DNA of 64,000 nucleotides from Paractinoplanes ferrugineus. Its GTDB lineage: Bacteria; Actinomycetota; Actinomycetes; Mycobacteriales; Micromonosporaceae. The translations under genes and the position numbers were made by a program. The stretch lies in contig NZ_BOMM01000022.1 in NCBI RefSeq assembly GCF_016862195.1, positions 62,001 to 126,000 of the forward strand, written 5' to 3'. How positions within the stretch are numbered: the first letter of the stretch is position 1; every line of letters begins with the position of its first letter. Of the stretch, positions 1 to 7,449 are shown one piece after another. A model generated the notes under the pieces. It was given only the letters and a program-made list of their open reading frames with translations, searched no databases and was not told the DNA's origin.

Positions 1-441
1 CACTGGGTCGACCCCGCCGTCGGCTGGGCCCGAGCCCACCGACTGCTGAAACCCGGCGGCCGGTTGGCCCTGCTGAGCAACGTCGTGGTCCGGCGCGAGG
101 ACGAGCCCGAGGTGTACGCGGAAACGGCCGACCTGCACGAACTGTTCGCCCCCGGCGATCCCGACTGGGGGCACCCGCCGCTGGCGGAGCAGGCGCGCAC
201 CGCCGGTTTCGACTGGTCCCCGCTGTTCGAGCCGGCGACGGTGCGCTGGTACCCGACCGTCCAGTGGCTCGACGGCGCCGGTTTCGCCGACCTGCAGCGC
301 ACCAATTCCCCGTACCGGAAACTGGATCCCGCCGTCCGTGAGCCGTTGCTCGACGCCATCGCCGAGCGCATCCGGACCCGCCTGGGCGACCGGGTCGCCC
401 GCCGCTACCTGAGCGTGCTGCGCGTGGGCCGGCGCGCCTGA
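1..441 (+). CDS. SAM-dependent methyltransferase, C-terminal part (5' end outside window)
   Basis: The reading frame is open from base 1 and ends in TGA at 439-441, so the gene begins before the window. Near its start lies RLLKPGGRLAL, the strand-4/strand-5 signature of class I SAM-dependent methyltransferases. The rest (residues about 25-146) is the variable C-terminal half of a small methyltransferase, with charged helices and a final beta strand YLSVLRVGRR. The substrate cannot be read from this fragment because the SAM-binding glycine motif lies outside. A strong hairpin follows directly. The superfamily assignment is fairly secure and the exact function unknown. Confidence 0.75.
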   Translation, partial: HWVDPAVGWARAHRLLKPGGRLALLSNVVVRREDEPEVYAETADLHELFAPGDPDWGHPPLAEQARTAGFDWSPLFEPATVRWYPTVQWLDGAGFADLQRTNSPYRKLDPAVREPLLDAIAERIRTRLGDRVARRYLSVLRVGRRA

Positions 442-453
442 CCGCCCGCGGGG

Positions 454-488
454 GGCTCGGCGTCCGGCGGGGTGCCGGACGCCGAGCC
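454..488. terminator. bidirectional terminator hairpin
   Basis: A perfect 15-bp inverted repeat (arms 454-468 and 474-488, five-base loop) sits between two convergent genes that end at 441 and 495. No long T run follows, which is normal for high-GC actinobacterial terminators. Confidence 0.75.
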
Positions 489-494
489 GGGGCG

Positions 495-1235
495 TCACCG
501 GGTCAGATGCCGGGGGAGGAACTCGTTGTCCACGCCGACCCAGCGGATGGTCCGATGGTCGCCCGGGTTGGCGTGCAGGGTCTTCTCGGTCGAGGCGAAC
601 GCGTCGAACAACTCGCACGCGGACCGGCGGTCCACGTGTTCGTCGTCCCAGGGCAGCAGGAACTGGACCGGGACCGTGATCCGGCGGGCGGCTTCGAGCT
701 GTGCGTCGTACACGAAGAAGCCGCCGCCGAAGATCGCCGCTCGGATCCGGGGGTCGGCGGCCGTCAGCGGGACGCCGATCGCCGTGCCCAGCGTGATGCC
801 GCCGCCATAACCGATCGGCGCCCGCGGGCCGATCTCCGGCAGTTGCTGAAGCGCGTCGATGGTCGCCCGCCACTCCGGGACGGCCCGTTCCACCAGGGAA
901 GAGGCATATCGGATGGTGGCCGTCCGGAAGCGCTCCGGATCGCCGGCCGACTGGCGCAACTCGGCGCGGGCCTGCTCGTCGTCGGCTGTGCGCGGCCGGT
1001 CGCCGTGGCCGGGAGCGTCGATGGCGGCCACGTGGAAACCGCACCGGAGCACGGCGTCGTGCGCCCGAGCCACCTGGGCGGGGGTCTTCTTGTGCTGGCC
1101 GCCGCCGTGACCCATCAGGACCAGGGGCGCGTGCTCGGTGGCGGAGACGGGCGACCAGAGAACACCCGGGATCTCGCCGAGCCGGAAGTCGCGTTCGACG
1201 ATGCCGTTCGAGGAGGTTGACGCGGTGAAGTGCAT
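495..1235 (-). CDS. alpha/beta hydrolase (dienelactone-hydrolase-like), Thr at the nucleophile position
   Basis: The product has 246 residues. The ATG at 1235 is chosen because GAAAGG lies just upstream; the longer frame from 1469 would overlap the neighbouring gene. The fold is that of soluble alpha/beta hydrolases: oxyanion segment LVLMGHGGG, APGHGDR, a nucleophile elbow, an acid region with DDEHVD and a late His in GDHRT. At the elbow the sequence is GYGGGITLGT, where relatives have GLSMG, so the catalytic Ser appears to be Thr (codon ACG). It may be a weak Thr-nucleophile hydrolase or a non-catalytic member. It is a single gene with a terminator hairpin beyond its stop. The family is secure, the activity uncertain. 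Confidence 0.8.
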   Translation of the reverse strand: MHFTASTSSNGIVERDFRLGEIPGVLWSPVSATEHAPLVLMGHGGGQHKKTPAQVARAHDAVLRCGFHVAAIDAPGHGDRPRTADDEQARAELRQSAGDPERFRTATIRYASSLVERAVPEWRATIDALQQLPEIGPRAPIGYGGGITLGTAIGVPLTAADPRIRAAIFGGGFFVYDAQLEAARRITVPVQFLLPWDDEHVDRRSACELFDAFASTEKTLHANPGDHRTIRWVGVDNEFLPRHLTR

Positions 1236-1356
1236 GGTGTGCCTTTCGGGAGTCCATGGCGCTCCCGGCGACACCTGCGTCAGTCGCCCAGCCGTGACCT
1301 GAGGGGGAGCACCCACGTGCGTACAGCGGTCATGGGTCTCACCTCCTTCGGTTGCG

Positions 1357-2289
1357 TCACGCTCCAGGAAAGCTAGCAGGATCGAACTCGGCGTGGGGGA
1401 TCGGCTCGCCGACATATCGCGGGCCCCACATGCGCCGCGGCCCAACCACCCTGATCCCGGCGACCTCATCGACAGCCGGCGCCCGGCGGAGCGGTTCCAT
1501 CAGCCAGGCGCGGGCGGCGGTCGCCACCGATTCGTCGCGGTCCTCGGCCAGCACCTGATAGACCGGCCGGGTGGCGCCGGGCCCGTTGGCCAGCCACCAC
1601 CGAACATTCACGGAGCGGTCACGCGCCAAGAGCATCAGGTCTTCCTCGAGAATCTCCCAGCCGTGCACGCTCTTCGCCTCCGAGACGGCCGAGCGCACCT
1701 GGGCGGCGGGGTCGCTCACCAGGCGGTGGCGTTGCTCGGCGGTGGTGTCGGCGTTGAAGCCGGCGGCGCGGCGAACCTTCGGATCGGGGTCGGCGAACAG
1801 GCTCTCGAGAGTCCGGGGGCTGTCGGTCCGTTCCGCCAGCGCGGCGCGGACCTCGGCCGAGGTGTCGTGCAGCAAGAGGTCGATCACCTCGTCCTCGAGC
1901 CCGAGCCGCTGCGCCAGGATGTATCGCATGTCCTTGTCGTCCGAGCGGGCGGCGGCCAGCCGGACGGCCAGGCCGTGATCCGGGCCGTCGAGCCGTTTCG
2001 CGGGATCGATGCCCGGGTTGTCCAGCACGGTCCAGCGGACCGACCAATGCGGGTCGGTCAGCAGCACGATGAGGATGTCCGGCGGGCAGCCTGGGTTGCG
2101 GGCCAGGCATTCCCGGGTCTGCCGGTCGCTGTCGTGCACGAGCGTGCGCAACGCTTCCGGCGGGGTGTCGGGCCGGCCGGCGACGACCCGGCGGACCGAT
2201 CGGGACGGGTCCGCGGCGAGATCGGCGAGCGCCGACGGGGTCGCGGCAGGATCGGCGGCCGCCGCCACCCGCGCCCGCACAGTTGTCAT
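1357..2289 (-). CDS. leucine-rich-repeat-variant (LRV/HEAT-like) protein
   Basis: The product has 310 residues and is built almost entirely of short alpha-solenoid repeats of about 24 residues. Recurring patterns such as LAADPSRSVRRVVA, LLTDPHWSVRWTVLDNPG and LFADPDPKVRRAAG are typical of LRV or HEAT-like scaffolds that bind other proteins. There is no signal peptide or membrane segment, so it should be cytoplasmic. The start at 2289 (MTTVRARV) is preferred over one nine codons upstream because it avoids overlapping the preceding gene, which ends at 2300. The 10-bp gap to the upstream NYN gene suggests co-transcription. Only two Cys are visible, so there is no obvious iron-sulfur site like that of the nif-linked LRV protein. 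The role is unknown. Confidence 0.75.
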   Translation of the reverse strand: MTTVRARVAAAADPAATPSALADLAADPSRSVRRVVAGRPDTPPEALRTLVHDSDRQTRECLARNPGCPPDILIVLLTDPHWSVRWTVLDNPGIDPAKRLDGPDHGLAVRLAAARSDDKDMRYILAQRLGLEDEVIDLLLHDTSAEVRAALAERTDSPRTLESLFADPDPKVRRAAGFNADTTAEQRHRLVSDPAAQVRSAVSEAKSVHGWEILEEDLMLLARDRSVNVRWWLANGPGATRPVYQVLAEDRDESVATAARAWLMEPLRRAPAVDEVAGIRVVGPRRMWGPRYVGEPIPHAEFDPASFPGA

Positions 2290-2299
2290 GATCGACAGC

Positions 2300-3022
2300 C
2301 TAGGTAACGTGTCCACCCGCGCGAACGTAGATCACATTGGGCTTGCCGTCGCCCACGGCCCGGCGCTGGGTCTCGAACAGCGACGTCGCGGTCACGAGGT
2401 CGGAGAGCTTCGCATAACCGTACGTGCGGGGGTCGAAGTCCGGTCGCTGCTTCACGATGATGTTGCCGACGTAGGCCAGCGGCGCCCACCCGTCGTCGTC
2501 GGAAGCGGCGTTCACGGCGTCGCGCAGCAGGGTCGTCACCGAGGCCAGCGACTTGGGCTCGGCCGCCGCGGGCACGGCCGGGCTCTGCAGGTTCTCGGTG
2601 TAGATGAACTTGTCGCACGCCGAGACGAACGGTTTCGGGGTCTTGCGCTCGCCGAAGCCGTAGACGGTCAGGCCGGACTCGCGCAGGCGGGCGGCCAGCC
2701 GGGTGAAGTCGCTGTCGCTGGAAACCAGGCAGAAGCCGTCGAACCGCCCGGTGTAGAGCAGGTCCATCGCGTCGATGATCAGGGCCGAGTCGGTGGCGTT
2801 CTTGCCGGTTGTGTAGGCGAACTGCTGGATCGGCTGGATCGACTGGGCGAGCAGTTGCTCCTTCCAGCCGCGCAGCGAGGTGCCGGTCCAGTCGCCGTAG
2901 GCGCGCTTGACGTTCGCCGTGCCGTACTTGGCGATCTCGGCAAGCAGTGCGGGCCCGATCCCGGGCGGGGCGTTGTCGGCGTCGATCAGGACCGCCAGCC
3001 TCGCTGTGGTGTCGCCGTCCAT
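2300..3022 (-). CDS. NYN-domain protein (PIN-like nuclease fold) with C-terminal OST-HTH/LOTUS-like domain
   Basis: The product has 240 residues. The N-terminal 150 carry the acidic motifs of the NYN/DUF88 (LabA-like) domain: LIDADNAP, DSALIIDAMDLL and LVSSDSDF, which would form a metal-binding RNase active site. The last 80 or so residues (from LASVTTLLRDAV to KPNVIYVR) match the winged-helix OST-HTH/LOTUS layout often fused to NYN domains in bacteria and thought to bind RNA. I use the ATG at 3022; a GTG three codons upstream is possible. The gene is probably the first of a two-gene unit with the LRV-repeat protein. An RNA target cannot be inferred. Confidence 0.82.
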   Translation of the reverse strand: MDGDTTARLAVLIDADNAPPGIGPALLAEIAKYGTANVKRAYGDWTGTSLRGWKEQLLAQSIQPIQQFAYTTGKNATDSALIIDAMDLLYTGRFDGFCLVSSDSDFTRLAARLRESGLTVYGFGERKTPKPFVSACDKFIYTENLQSPAVPAAAEPKSLASVTTLLRDAVNAASDDDGWAPLAYVGNIIVKQRPDFDPRTYGYAKLSDLVTATSLFETQRRAVGDGKPNVIYVRAGGHVT

Positions 3023-3114
3023 GACGATCACCGTACCGCGAGGTCAAGCTCGGCCTGCTCGGCGCCACGTCGGAGGTCCGGCGACGAGAACGCTCGCCGA
3101 GCGTGGCCCATCGA

Positions 3115-3864
3115 TCAGCTTTTCGGGCGCAGCCGCAGGCCGTGCATGCCGCCGTCGACGGCCAGTGAGGTGCCGGTCGTGGCCGCCGCCAGCGGGCTGG
3201 CCAGGTAGGCGATCGCGGCCGCCACCTCGTCGGCGCTGACCAGGCGGCCACTGGGCTGGCGGGCTTCGAGGGCGGCGCGTTCGGCCTCGGGGTCGTCGGC
3301 CTTGGCCAGCAGGCGGCCGACCCAGGGGGTGTCGGCGGTGCCCGGGTTGACGCAGTTGACCCGGATGCCCTCGGGCAGGTGGTCGGCGGCCATCGCGAGG
3401 GTCAACGACAGCACGGCGCCCTTGGTGGTCGAGTAGAGGGCCCGTTGCGGCAGGCCGGCGGTGGCGGCGATCGACGAGACGTTGACGATCGCGGCGTTCG
3501 AGGACCTTCGCAGGTAGGGCAGCGCGGCCCGGGTGGTGCGGACCATGCCCTGCACGTTCACGTCGAAGACGCGCGCCCACTCGGCGTCGTCGTTGTCCTC
3601 GACCGTGCCCTGTGCGCCGATGCCGGCGTTGTTGACGACCAGGTCGAGGCCGCCGAACGTGTCGGCCGCCGCGGCGACGGCGGCCCGGATCGACTGGTCG
3701 TCGGTGACGTCCGCGCGGATGCCGACGAGCGGTTCGCCCACCTCGGGATTGAGGTCCAGGCAGGCCACCCGGGCGCCACGGGCGGCAAGCAGGGTGGCGG
3801 TGGCCAGCCCGATTCCGGAGGCACCACCGGTGACGATGGCGGCGAGTCCGTCGAATTCGCTCAT
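3115..3864 (-). CDS. SDR-family dehydrogenase, sugar-acid catabolism
   Basis: A classical short-chain dehydrogenase of 249 residues: cofactor motif TGGASGIG near residue 13, an Asp after strand 2 (ACLDLN) favouring NAD, NNAG, a Ser in VSSIA, the YSTTK active-site Tyr/Lys, and a C-terminal VDGG. It is the last gene of a four-to-five-gene run on this strand and overlaps the upstream zinc dehydrogenase by four bases (ATGA). With the FAH-family hydrolase, lactonase and dehydratase nearby it most likely oxidises either the free sugar to its lactone or the 2-keto-3-deoxy acid to the 2,4-diketo acid. Which of the two SDRs does which step cannot be told from sequence. Confidence 0.85.
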   Translation of the reverse strand: MSEFDGLAAIVTGGASGIGLATATLLAARGARVACLDLNPEVGEPLVGIRADVTDDQSIRAAVAAAADTFGGLDLVVNNAGIGAQGTVEDNDDAEWARVFDVNVQGMVRTTRAALPYLRRSSNAAIVNVSSIAATAGLPQRALYSTTKGAVLSLTLAMAADHLPEGIRVNCVNPGTADTPWVGRLLAKADDPEAERAALEARQPSGRLVSADEVAAAIAYLASPLAAATTGTSLAVDGGMHGLRLRPKS

Positions 3865-4874
3865 CTGCTGCTCCTGGGATCGGCGTGCACCTTCGGGGCG
3901 CCGCCCGGCGGGCGCCGGCCGGCGAAGACATCCACGATCTCATCGAGTGTCACGGTGGCGGCGACCAGCGGGCGGGGGTCGACCGAGCCGTTGGCGTAGG
4001 CCTCGATGGCGCCGTCCAGGCCGGCCGAGGCGCCGAGGATGCCGACCGCTGTCACGTCCTTGAGCACCAGGTCGCGGGTGTCGATCGCACTCGGCGACAC
4101 GGACAGACCGATATAGACGACCCGGCGGCCCGGTTCGACGCGGTCGAGTGCGAACGGCGGCATCTCGGCCCCCGTCGACGCGTCGACGACACCGTCCCAG
4201 GGCAGGTCGGGCCGGGTGTCCCGGGTCCAGCAGCGGTCGAACCCCAGCGACCTCGGCAGCTCCAGGTCGGTCTCGCCGCGGCCGATCAGGTGCACCTGGG
4301 CGCCGCCGGCGCGGGCGAACATGGCGACGAGCAGTCCGATCGTGCCGGTGCCGAGCACCAGCAGCCGCTCGCCGGGGCTCAACTGCGCCGCCTCGACGCA
4401 GCGCAGGGCGTTGCCACCCGGCTCGACCATCGCCCCGAGCGTCGGGTCGACCGTGTCGGGCAGGGCGTGCAGATAGTCGGCCGGCACCGCGACCTGCTCG
4501 GCGAGCGCCCCCGGCAGGCCGTCCCGGATGCCCAGCTCGTACCGCTGCTCGCAGACCCAGTGCCGGCCCTGCCGGCAGCGGCGGCAGTGACCGCAACCGA
4601 TCATCGTGTCGCCGGTGACCCGGCGCCCCGTCCAGCTCTCGTCGACCCCGGTGCCGACCGCCGTCACCGTGCCGCACCACTCGTGGCCGGGCCGCAGCGG
4701 ATAGGTCGACGCTCCGGTGTGCAGATAGCTCATCTCGCCGCTGAAAAGCTCCATGTCGGTGCCGCACACGCCGACCCGCTCGACATCGACCACCACCTGA
4801 CCCTCGGCGGGTGTCGGTGGCGGAACGTCTTGCACCTCGGCCTTGCCGGGGCCGGTGAGGACGAGGGCACGCAT
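3861..4874 (-). CDS. zinc-dependent alcohol/polyol dehydrogenase (MDR family)
   Basis: The product has 337 residues and starts at MRALVLTGPGK; the ATG shares one base with the upstream stop (TGATG). It has the catalytic zinc ligands Cys37 (GVCGTD) and His64-Glu65 (GHEW), the four-Cys structural zinc loop (Cys94, 97, 100, 108) and the nucleotide-binding GTGTIG motif. This places it with medium-chain sorbitol/threonine/glucose dehydrogenases. It is translationally coupled to genes on both sides, so it belongs to the sugar-acid island. It likely oxidises a sugar or a hydroxy acid (or aldehyde) end product; the exact substrate is not evident. Confidence 0.85.
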   Translation of the reverse strand: MRALVLTGPGKAEVQDVPPPTPAEGQVVVDVERVGVCGTDMELFSGEMSYLHTGASTYPLRPGHEWCGTVTAVGTGVDESWTGRRVTGDTMIGCGHCRRCRQGRHWVCEQRYELGIRDGLPGALAEQVAVPADYLHALPDTVDPTLGAMVEPGGNALRCVEAAQLSPGERLLVLGTGTIGLLVAMFARAGGAQVHLIGRGETDLELPRSLGFDRCWTRDTRPDLPWDGVVDASTGAEMPPFALDRVEPGRRVVYIGLSVSPSAIDTRDLVLKDVTAVGILGASAGLDGAIEAYANGSVDPRPLVAATVTLDEIVDVFAGRRPPGGAPKVHADPRSSR

Positions 4875-5725
4875 CAGCGGGGGCCGATCACGTTCTGCCG
4901 CGCGGTGCCGAGGTGTTCGATGCTGAGCTCGACCACGTCGCCCGCCCGCAGCCACACCTGCGGCCGCAGACCCATGCCGACGCCCGGCGGGGTGCCGGTG
5001 TTGATCAGGTCCCCGGGCTCCAGAACCATGAACTGGCTCAGGTGGTGGACGATGACATAGGGATCGAAGATCATCGTCTGGGTGTTGCCGGTCTGCCGCC
5101 GCACCCCGTTGACGTCGAGTGTCATGTCGAGGTCGAGCACGTCGGGGATCTCGTCCGGCGTCGCCAGCCACGGTCCGGCCGGGTTGAACGTCTCGGCCGA
5201 CTTGCCCTTGCTCCACTGGCCGCCGCGCTCCATCTGGAAGGTGCGCTCGCTGACGTCGTTGACCAGCACATAACCGGCGATCGCCGCCTTCGCGTCGGCG
5301 GGGGAGGCCAGGTAGGAGGTGCGGCCGCCGATGACGATGCCGAGCTCGACCTCCCAGTCGGTCTTGTCGGAGCCGCGCGGGATGCGGATGTCGTCGTTCG
5401 GCCCGACGAGCGTGTTGGGCGACTTGGTGAACAGGATCGGCTCGGCGGGCACGGCCTGGCCGGTCTCGGCCGCGTGGTCGCGGTAGTTGAGGCCGATGCA
5501 GAGGATCTGATGCGGGCGGGCGATCGGCGCCCCGATCCGCTGCTCGCCGAACTCCTGCGTCTCGCCGGCCGCGATCCGCTCGGCGACCGGCTCGGCCAGC
5601 TGCCGGATGCCGCCACCGCCGAAGAAGCTCTCGTCGAAATCGGTCACCAGATCGGACACGTCGACGTAGGAGCGGTCGTCGACCCGGACGACGGGCTTTT
5701 CGGCGCCGGGGGCGCCGACACGCAT
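4874..5725 (-). CDS. FAH-family hydrolase, probable 2,4-diketo-3-deoxy-sugar-acid hydrolase
   Basis: The product has 283 residues, with the start taken at MRVGAPGAEK, 22 bp after the lactonase stop. A variable N-terminal lid is followed by the fumarylacetoacetate hydrolase core: ILCIGLNYRDHAAE, the metal-binding EVELGIVIG pair of Glu, FNPAGPW, and GDLINTGTPPGVG. Family members cleave a C-C bond between two carbonyls using Mg2+ or Mn2+. In oxidative L-fucose, L-rhamnose and D-arabinose pathways this enzyme splits the 2,4-diketo-3-deoxy acid to pyruvate plus lactate or glycolate, and the neighbours fit that. An acylpyruvase role is the alternative. Confidence 0.85.
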   Translation of the reverse strand: MRVGAPGAEKPVVRVDDRSYVDVSDLVTDFDESFFGGGGIRQLAEPVAERIAAGETQEFGEQRIGAPIARPHQILCIGLNYRDHAAETGQAVPAEPILFTKSPNTLVGPNDDIRIPRGSDKTDWEVELGIVIGGRTSYLASPADAKAAIAGYVLVNDVSERTFQMERGGQWSKGKSAETFNPAGPWLATPDEIPDVLDLDMTLDVNGVRRQTGNTQTMIFDPYVIVHHLSQFMVLEPGDLINTGTPPGVGMGLRPQVWLRAGDVVELSIEHLGTARQNVIGPR

Positions 5726-5747
5726 GAGATGCACGAGATCTCCGATG

Positions 5748-6611
5748 TCAGAGGGCGGGATTCCAGTACGGGGTGGGCAGGCCGGTCGCACCGACCCGGG
5801 CGGTGAAGACGCGGCCCGAATCCGGGTGCTTCGCCAGCTCCTCGGCGGACATGTTCTCCGTCGCGGTGGTGATGACCAGCACGTCGAGATCAGGACCGGC
5901 GAACGACACGCTCGTGGGTTGCGGAGCACTCAGCTCGATGACGCCGAACAGGGTGCCGCCGGGGCTGCGGCACTCGACCCGGCCGGCGCCGTGCACCGCG
6001 ATCCACAGGTTGCCGTCGCTGTCGGCGCACATGCCGTCGGGCAGTCCGCCGGTGACCTCGAGCAGGTCGCGCCGCTCGCCACCGGGATAGTCGCGAACCC
6101 GCACCTTCCGGGCGGTCGAGTCGATGCTGTAGAGCGCGTTGCCGTCCGGTGCCCAGGCCAGGCCGTTGGAGAGGGTCAGGTCGCTGTCGATCGTGGCGCA
6201 GCCGCCGCCCTCGAGCCGCACCAGCAGCTCCGCACCGGTGCGATCGTCGAGCGCCATGCTGCCCACCAGGAAGCGGCCGGTCGGGTCGACCGCGCCGTCG
6301 TTGAGGCGGCTGCCGCAGCCGGCCGGCAGCACCCGGGCGACATGGGTGCGCGCGCCGTCGGGGTCGACCCGGGTCAGGGTCTCGCGCTCGGCCACCAGCA
6401 GCGCCCCGTCGGCCGCGACCGCGACGGCGGTGGCGACCCCGTCGAACTCCCAGGTGTCGGTCACCTCGAACGGGTCGAGACGGCCGGCGAACACCTTGCC
6501 GGCGAGGATGTCCACCCAGAGCAGGCGCTGGCGCTCCGCGTCCCAGAGCGGGCCCTCGCCCAGCTCGTAACGGTCCGGGCTGACCGGGATGGCTTCCGGT
6601 GCGGGGCTCAC
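5748..6611 (-). CDS. SMP-30/gluconolactonase family sugar lactonase
   Basis: The product has 287 residues and a GTG start that overlaps the IclR stop (GTGA). It shows the six-bladed SMP-30/gluconolactonase/LRE pattern: an early metal-binding Glu in ELGEGPLWD, RLNDGAVDPTGRF, LSNGLAWAPDG with the conserved Asn, and LPDGMCADSDGNLW with the conserved Asp. Together these coordinate the divalent metal. Members hydrolyse aldono-lactones to aldonates in the cytoplasm. Placed between a dehydratase regulator and a FAH hydrolase, it fits the second step of a non-phosphorylative sugar oxidation route. Confidence 0.87.
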   Translation of the reverse strand: MSPAPEAIPVSPDRYELGEGPLWDAERQRLLWVDILAGKVFAGRLDPFEVTDTWEFDGVATAVAVAADGALLVAERETLTRVDPDGARTHVARVLPAGCGSRLNDGAVDPTGRFLVGSMALDDRTGAELLVRLEGGGCATIDSDLTLSNGLAWAPDGNALYSIDSTARKVRVRDYPGGERRDLLEVTGGLPDGMCADSDGNLWIAVHGAGRVECRSPGGTLFGVIELSAPQPTSVSFAGPDLDVLVITTATENMSAEELAKHPDSGRVFTARVGATGLPTPYWNPAL

Positions 6612-7372
6612 GGCAACTCCTGTCCGGCCACGATCGCGCGGATCGCGGGCACGTCGGCGACCAACTTCTCGATCGGGGTGCGATAGGCGAGGCCACTGAT
6701 GCTGATCGCGCCGCTCGGCGCGGTCGGCGAGGTCAGATAGGCCGGGACCGCCAGGCAGTTCACCCCCGGTTCGTTCTCCTGATCATCCACCCCGAAACCA
6801 CGCTCGTGGGTGATTCGCAGCTCGTCCCAGAGCTGTCCGGCGGTGGCGACCGAGCGGGGGGTCGGGGTGTCCAGCTCGCTGTCGCCCACCCACGCCTGGA
6901 CCGCCTGGGCGCTGGTCAGCTCGAAGGAGAGCAGCAGCTTGCCGACCGCCGTGGTATGGGCCGGGTTGCGGCCGCCGACCATCGACGTGAGCCGCACGGC
7001 GCCGCTCGGTGGGTCGAGTTTCGACCGGTAGACCACCGACCGGCCGTCGAGCGTCGCGTAGTGGACGGTCTCGCCGTAGCGCTCGCAGAGCGCCTCCAGC
7101 ACCGGCAGCACCCGCAGGTGGTCGGGGCGCGCCTCGTGGTGCGTGAACGCGAGGCGCAGGAACTCGTCGCCCAGCACATAACGCCCGTAGCCGTCCTGGG
7201 TCGCGAAGCCGGCCCGGCGCAGCGCCGCGAGGCACCGGTGGACAGTCGGTTTCGGGCTGGCCATCGCGCGCGCCATGTCCTCCAGCCCGACCCCCTGCGG
7301 GTGCCGGGCCAGCTCGGCCAGCACGGCCAGCACACGGTCGGCGCCGACGAGGCGGCTGTCGGGCTCGGTCAC
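6608..7372 (-). CDS. IclR-family transcriptional regulator of the sugar-acid island
   Basis: An N-terminal winged helix-turn-helix (ADRVLAVLAELARHP ... SPKPTVHRCLAALRRAG) is followed by the IclR effector-binding GAF-like domain (YATLDGRSVVY, AVGKLLLS, RGFGVDDQENEPGVNCLAVPAY). I take the GTG at 7372 (VTEPDSR), giving 254 residues; an ATG at 7399 is in frame but would place the start inside the likely operator. It sits between the catabolic run on this strand and the divergent dehydratase/SDR pair, the normal place for a local regulator. The ligand is probably an intermediate of the pathway. Confidence 0.87.
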   Translation of the reverse strand: MTEPDSRLVGADRVLAVLAELARHPQGVGLEDMARAMASPKPTVHRCLAALRRAGFATQDGYGRYVLGDEFLRLAFTHHEARPDHLRVLPVLEALCERYGETVHYATLDGRSVVYRSKLDPPSGAVRLTSMVGGRNPAHTTAVGKLLLSFELTSAQAVQAWVGDSELDTPTPRSVATAGQLWDELRITHERGFGVDDQENEPGVNCLAVPAYLTSPTAPSGAISISGLAYRTPIEKLVADVPAIRAIVAGQELP

Positions 7373-7393
7373 GTTCCGGATGCTAGACCTTCG

Positions 7394-7408
7394 TTCCATC
7401 TGGAGGAA
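7394..7408. promoter_or_regulatory. possible IclR operator in the divergent intergenic region
   Basis: TTCC (7394-7397) and GGAA (7405-7408) form an imperfect dyad, TTCCATCTGGAGGAA, within the roughly 77-bp region separating iclR from the dehydratase gene. IclR proteins typically bind short palindromes of this layout. Position and symmetry are the only evidence. Confidence 0.35.
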
Positions 7409-7449
7409 AGTCCTATCTTCCCCCCGTCGTCTGGGTCTACGGTCCGAAC

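Noticed and set aside
1236..1469. N-terminal extension of the alpha/beta hydrolase
   Set aside because: The extension lacks family similarity, overlaps the LRV gene and skips the ribosome site before 1235.
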